A DNA stretch of 11,031 bases from Euperipatoides rowelli (taxonomy: Eukaryota; Onychophora; Udeonychophora; Euonychophora; Peripatopsidae), in the NCBI GenBank assembly GCA_003024985.2, contig PXIH01S0002867.1; one strand, written 5' to 3'. The position numbers and the translations under genes are program-made. The notes beneath the pieces were generated by a model. The model had not been told where the DNA came from, did no database searches, and worked only from the letters and a program-made list of their open reading frames with translations. Below, piece after piece: positions 7,847-11,031 of the stretch (its first letter is position 1; the number at the start of each line of letters is the position of its first letter).

Positions 7847-7949
7847 GAAGCATTTGCTTGATGGGCCACAAGATGATCCAAATTATAATCCTCTTCCAGA
7901 AGACAGACCAGGCGGGTTTGCTTGGGGTGGACAAGATGGAGCAAATTGA
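7847..7949 (+). CDS. DERL2: Derlin-2/3-like protein, last coding exon
   Basis: This is the terminal exon of the gene seen at 5473. Its first base completes Leu (CT|G). Then come [33 protein letters not shown] and the stop TGA at 7947-7949. The D-P-N-Y-N-P-L-P-E-x-R-P-G-G-F-A-W-G block is the hallmark cytosolic tail of Derlin-2 and Derlin-3. Together the two visible exons encode about 64 residues, from the last membrane helix to the C-terminus. In vertebrate Derlin-2 the tail carries a GxGxRLG-type SHP motif that binds the p97/VCP ATPase. Here the last residues are GGQDGAN, so the canonical Arg-Leu part is absent. The frame is intact and splice sites are good, so the gene looks functional. A 64-codon open frame starting at 7783 overlaps this exon but is out of frame with the protein. 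Confidence 0.95.
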
Positions 7950-8040
7950 CATCTTGGGTGAAAATGTTTATTACTAAGTAAAGACTGTCAAACCTATTGC
8001 TCCCTTCCTACAAAATAAATGTGTTGTTGAATATTACTGG
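7950..8040 (+). terminator. Derlin 3' UTR with polyadenylation signal
   Basis: A canonical AATAAA lies at 8014-8019, 65 bases after the stop codon, followed by a GTGTTGTTG stretch that could serve as the downstream element. ATTAAA at 8101-8106 is a possible second signal. A short 3' UTR is therefore likely, although longer forms cannot be excluded. Confidence 0.55.
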
Positions 8041-9424
8041 TTAGCAACAACTAGTATAAAATGTATTTTAATTCTGTGTCTTGTGAACTTGATTGAAGAC
8101 ATTAAATTTTATCGGCAGATTTGCATTCTCAAAAACTCAAAGGGAGAAATTAAATTTCATTCAAGCGTTTGAAAAAAAAAATTACAGTGTTTATTATACG
8201 AACAAATGAGACGAGAGATTGGAGGAGGTGTTTTAGATTGGAAGATAAATTATGAAATAGAATTGTTAACTATTGAGAGTTTTATTAATTGTAATTTTGT
8301 CATGTCATCTTAACTGATTCCTATCTGGTGCATCTTTTTTATAATTCTAAAATATATCCGAAATGTAATAATTTTGAAATTATTATTATGTTTAAAATTC
8401 ATTAAAAATTACTGGATTTTTCTTAAACCATAATCATTTTATTTCAGTAATCAAAATGCATAATTTATTTTGCTTCACAAGTATACAGTTAAAATGTTAG
8501 GTATTTTTGACTTGAAAAACAGAACATTTGTAAATGCTGAAAATTTGCATGTTTTTTAATAGAACTTGTTCATAATTTTTTGGAGACACAAATTTTTCCG
8601 GTAGCATTGAGTAAATATACTCAGTGATAATTCAAAATAGAGCCCAGTTGTTTTATTATTTTGTGGATCGTACCACTTTTCATATTGCCCTGGAGTCTTC
8701 ATTATCAGTTCTTAATTTTTTTTTTTAAATTCTCAACCAACTTTTGTAAATAATAAGTATAATATTTTACAATTAACATTTATTTTTGTATATAGAACCA
8801 AATATATTTGGAAATAACAGCCTTATGTTTAGTTGAAAATATGCCCTTCCTATGTCATTGACAAAGTGTTTTTTTTTTTAAAAAAAAAAAAGATATTTTA
8901 TTAAAAAAAAAATTAAACATCTGTCTTGGTACTTTTCTTTTTTTTTAGCATTTGAGGAAAGTAAATAATTAAATAGAATGGTCTTCCATAAATATATTTA
9001 CTATATATACACAAAGTGTCTATTTCAAAAGTTTCAGGGTTTTGTGGGGGAAAACAAGATAGCATTATTTATTTTTGATTAGGTGGAAGATTTCAAGTAC
9101 ATTATTTTGAAAGTCAACATCGGTTATTAAAATGGTACCTATGTTTTTTTAGCGTCATTTTATTCTAGGCTTAAAACCCAACAACTTGTCTAATTTTTTT
9201 TTGGTCCGATCAATATTTTTAGAGGAATATTTAAAAAAAATCTCAAAAAGAATTACTGCAAAGTTTGTTTAATTATTACAAAATATTGTTTATCACAAAA
9301 TACTGCATTATTACAAGTACAGTTTGTTGTATTCTGTTTATACGGCAATTTTAAAAGTGTTCTCCTTTATTTTCCATGCAACTATAAAGCCTATACATTA
9401 ACGTTTTTCTGACATTTTCAAAAA
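8041..9424. other. Downstream A+T-rich region, no gene seen
   Basis: No exon-like or conserved reading frame was recognised on either strand. The notable feature is a T11A12 palindromic tract at 8869-8891. Other homopolymer runs are scattered. The rest looks like ordinary non-coding sequence. Confidence 0.5.
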
Positions 9425-9428
9425 CATC

Positions 9429-9883
9429 TGTAAGCTGTGGCTTCGCAATGGACGAAGAACACAGGTTACTGATTAGGAGTTGCTTCTTGCTGGTGAAAGC
9501 AAGAGCCAATTCCTAACCTGATAATGNGTTTGCAGTCAGATTTCAGAAAATCCCCCGCAAAACATAAGATAGTCAGAAATGGCAACCAAGCATGAGAAAA
9601 GACTAAGACAACTTATTATCTTCATAATGTATCTTTATTCTGGTGACAATATCTGACAACGTATTTGTAACAAAATAATCATAACAGCAATATCCTGCAG
9701 ATTCCAAAAAAATATTATTATGAGGACTGTTTTTATTAAAATTAAAAGTTAAAAGTTCTTTTGGCTCAATGTTTGACTGCAAACTTATTATCAGGTTAGG
9801 AATTGGCTCTTGCTTTCACCAGCAAGAAGCAACTCCTAATCAGTAACCTGTGTTCTTCGTNCATTGCGAAGCCACAGCTTACA
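9429..9883. mobile_element. 455 bp foldback element with 110 bp inverted arms
   Basis: Arms 9429-9538 and 9774-9883 are inverted copies of exactly equal length. They begin TGTAAGCTGTGGCTTCGC and end with its complement. Only one firm mismatch was found (G at 9526), besides the two N positions, 9527 and 9861. The 235 base spacer has no reading frame. CATC occurs directly outside both ends (9425-9428 and 9884-9887), a possible 4 bp target duplication. The structure fits a non-autonomous foldback transposon or MITE of unknown superfamily. An RNA copy would form a long, nearly perfect hairpin. Confidence 0.7.
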
Positions 9884-10590
9884 CATCCCTAGGAATGTTC
9901 CTGCAAGCTGTGGCTATTTTTTGGTGAGTTCTATAGTTCATGTTGTGTTTGATATACAATTTAAGTAATAGCAAAGCAGGGTTTAAGCTGGATAGGAAAA
10001 TGGAGTAGCATTTGGGCTCATTGCATAAAACATTTTGTACCAAAATAGATGTATTCCTAACAAAACAAAAAAAAAAAGGGGGGAGGGTTCACAACTAAAT
10101 TACAAATGTATTTGGTGGGAGCAGTTGTTCACTCGGAATATAATTTTGGAGGCCAGGTTTGATGGATAAAAATATTTTTACTGCATATTCAATAAAAAAA
10201 TGCCTTTTTTTTTTTAAGTTTTTTTTTTTTGGGGGGTGTGTGTGTGTGTGTGTAGGGCTTTCCTCCCCGATGGCTACACCACTGGGTGGGAGAATAGTCC
10301 ATAAAGAAACTTGTCTTTCTCAAATGCCCTCATCCTTCCAGAAAAAAAGAAATTGAGTTCATTTTAAACTGGAATATTTATTTTTAAAAGTTGATTAATG
10401 TTTGTACATAATGACTGTTGGATACAACAATATCCTAATAATCTTAAGTGCTCATGCACAATCTGTAATATGTATATATTGTACAGAGTTCTTCGAACGT
10501 AATTAATATCTAGTTAATACCCTTGCCGTTACTAATAATTCTAAGGCCTAAGTTGTCCACTCTTGTTAAATAAATATGTTTGTTGTTTAG
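9884..10590. other. Non-coding stretch with simple repeats
   Basis: This segment lies between the foldback element and the second MITE copy. It contains a third copy of the arm start (9902-9915), an A11G6 tract (10067-10083), a T12G6(TG)8 tract (10219-10252) and an AATAAA at 10191-10196. The open stretch at 10159-10356 runs through the homopolymer and TG repeat and is not a credible gene. Confidence 0.5.
10219..10252. repeat. T12-G6-(TG)8 simple repeat
   Basis: A T run, six G and eight TG units follow each other directly. This is a microsatellite that may vary in length. Confidence 0.9.
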
Positions 10591-11023
10591 CTATATTCCA
10601 CTGAATATTTGCTATCTTTGTCAGCATAAGGCTGGATATCAAATGGACTAAATGTTTAAATACTTGTAAAAAAATCATAATCAAATTCATCCTTTGTGAT
10701 ATTATGATCCAATTTGTTTTTTTAAAAAAAATCAAAATGAGCTTTAATACAAGTGAAACAGACCTCTATTTACATGTTAAATCATTACAAAGAAAACAGC
10801 TGTAGAGACTGTTTCATCATCAAATTAATCTCAGACCCAAAAATCAATGTGAACGTTTCAATTTGTAATCTCAGACAGGATAGCATTAGTCTTAATTTTA
10901 TCTTTAAATAGCTTTTTTTTTTTCATTTTAAATTTTTTTTACCAGTGAAATTTTTTTTAGTAATTATCTTTGAAAATCAATAATAAAAAAAAAAAAATTA
11001 AAAAAATCTGTTACATTTGGCCT
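10591..11023. mobile_element. TTAA MITE, copy 2 (left-truncated)
   Basis: This copy aligns in the same orientation with 7322-7737, at roughly 80% identity by eye. Shared blocks include TTTGCTATCTTTGTCAGC, TCTATTTACATGTTAAATC and TTTGTAATCTCAGAC. The right end is GTTACATTTGGCCT followed by TTAA at 11024-11027, as in copy 1. The left terminal repeat was not found, and similarity fades upstream of about 10590, so this copy is truncated or internally rearranged on its left. Confidence 0.8.
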
Positions 11024-11031
11024 TTAAGCCT

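Noticed and set aside
7783-7977. 64-codon + strand open frame starting in the T tract
   Set aside because: It overlaps the last Derlin exon but in a different frame. The Derlin frame with its splice site explains the conservation.
10159-10356. 65-codon + strand open frame
   Set aside because: It runs through T12-G6-(TG)8, and the protein is homopolymer-derived.
10541-10735. 64-codon minus-strand open frame
   Set aside because: It lies largely within the second MITE copy, and the corresponding part of copy 1 does not keep it open.
1-11031. CRISPR array, tRNA or rRNA genes, bacterial operon
   Set aside because: No regularly spaced repeats with unique spacers, no cloverleaf-like GC-rich segments and no ribosome binding sites or operon structure were seen. 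Introns and LTR or TIR elements show the DNA is eukaryotic.

Overview
The window is strongly A+T-rich eukaryotic DNA, probably from an arthropod or another invertebrate. It shows GT-AG introns, a Ty3/gypsy-type LTR retroelement, several classes of cut-and-paste transposon remnants, short TG microsatellites and two ambiguous bases (N at 9527 and 9861). Nothing looks bacterial. The species cannot be named from the sequence alone.

Region 1-4340 is a decayed Ty3/gypsy element on the + strand. A left terminal repeat (1-1439, still running at the window edge) abuts a pol remnant: the end of RNase H, then an integrase with zinc-binding, catalytic and C-terminal parts. The remnant is split by about three frameshifts and several stops. 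A triplicated purine-rich 66-68 bp unit follows, then a shortened right copy of the terminal repeat (4002-4340) that lacks about 1.1 kb present in the left copy. Gag, protease and reverse transcriptase are absent.

Region 4341-7949 holds the only apparently functional host gene, the last two coding exons of a Derlin-2/3-type ER membrane protein (5473-5563 and 7847-7949, + strand). They are too short and too split to stand out as open reading frames, but they join in phase and encode the conserved end of the family. Earlier exons must lie to the left of the window, so the retroelement most likely sits in sense orientation inside an upstream Derlin intron.

The 2.28 kb last intron (5564-7846) is packed with transposon debris. 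A Tc1/mariner-like transposase remnant lies on the - strand (about 5955-6865). It is split by a 575 bp hAT-type non-autonomous element (6120-6694) with an 8 bp target duplication. A separate 605 bp TTAA-flanked MITE (7133-7737) follows.

Region 7950-11031 is the Derlin 3' UTR and downstream sequence. It contains a 455 bp inverted-repeat element with 110 bp near-identical arms (9429-9883) and a second, left-truncated copy of the TTAA MITE (about 10591-11023). No further coding sequence was recognised. No undescribed gene system is evident; the main points of interest are the hidden Derlin exons, the nested transposon stratigraphy, the LTR deletion and the long hairpin.
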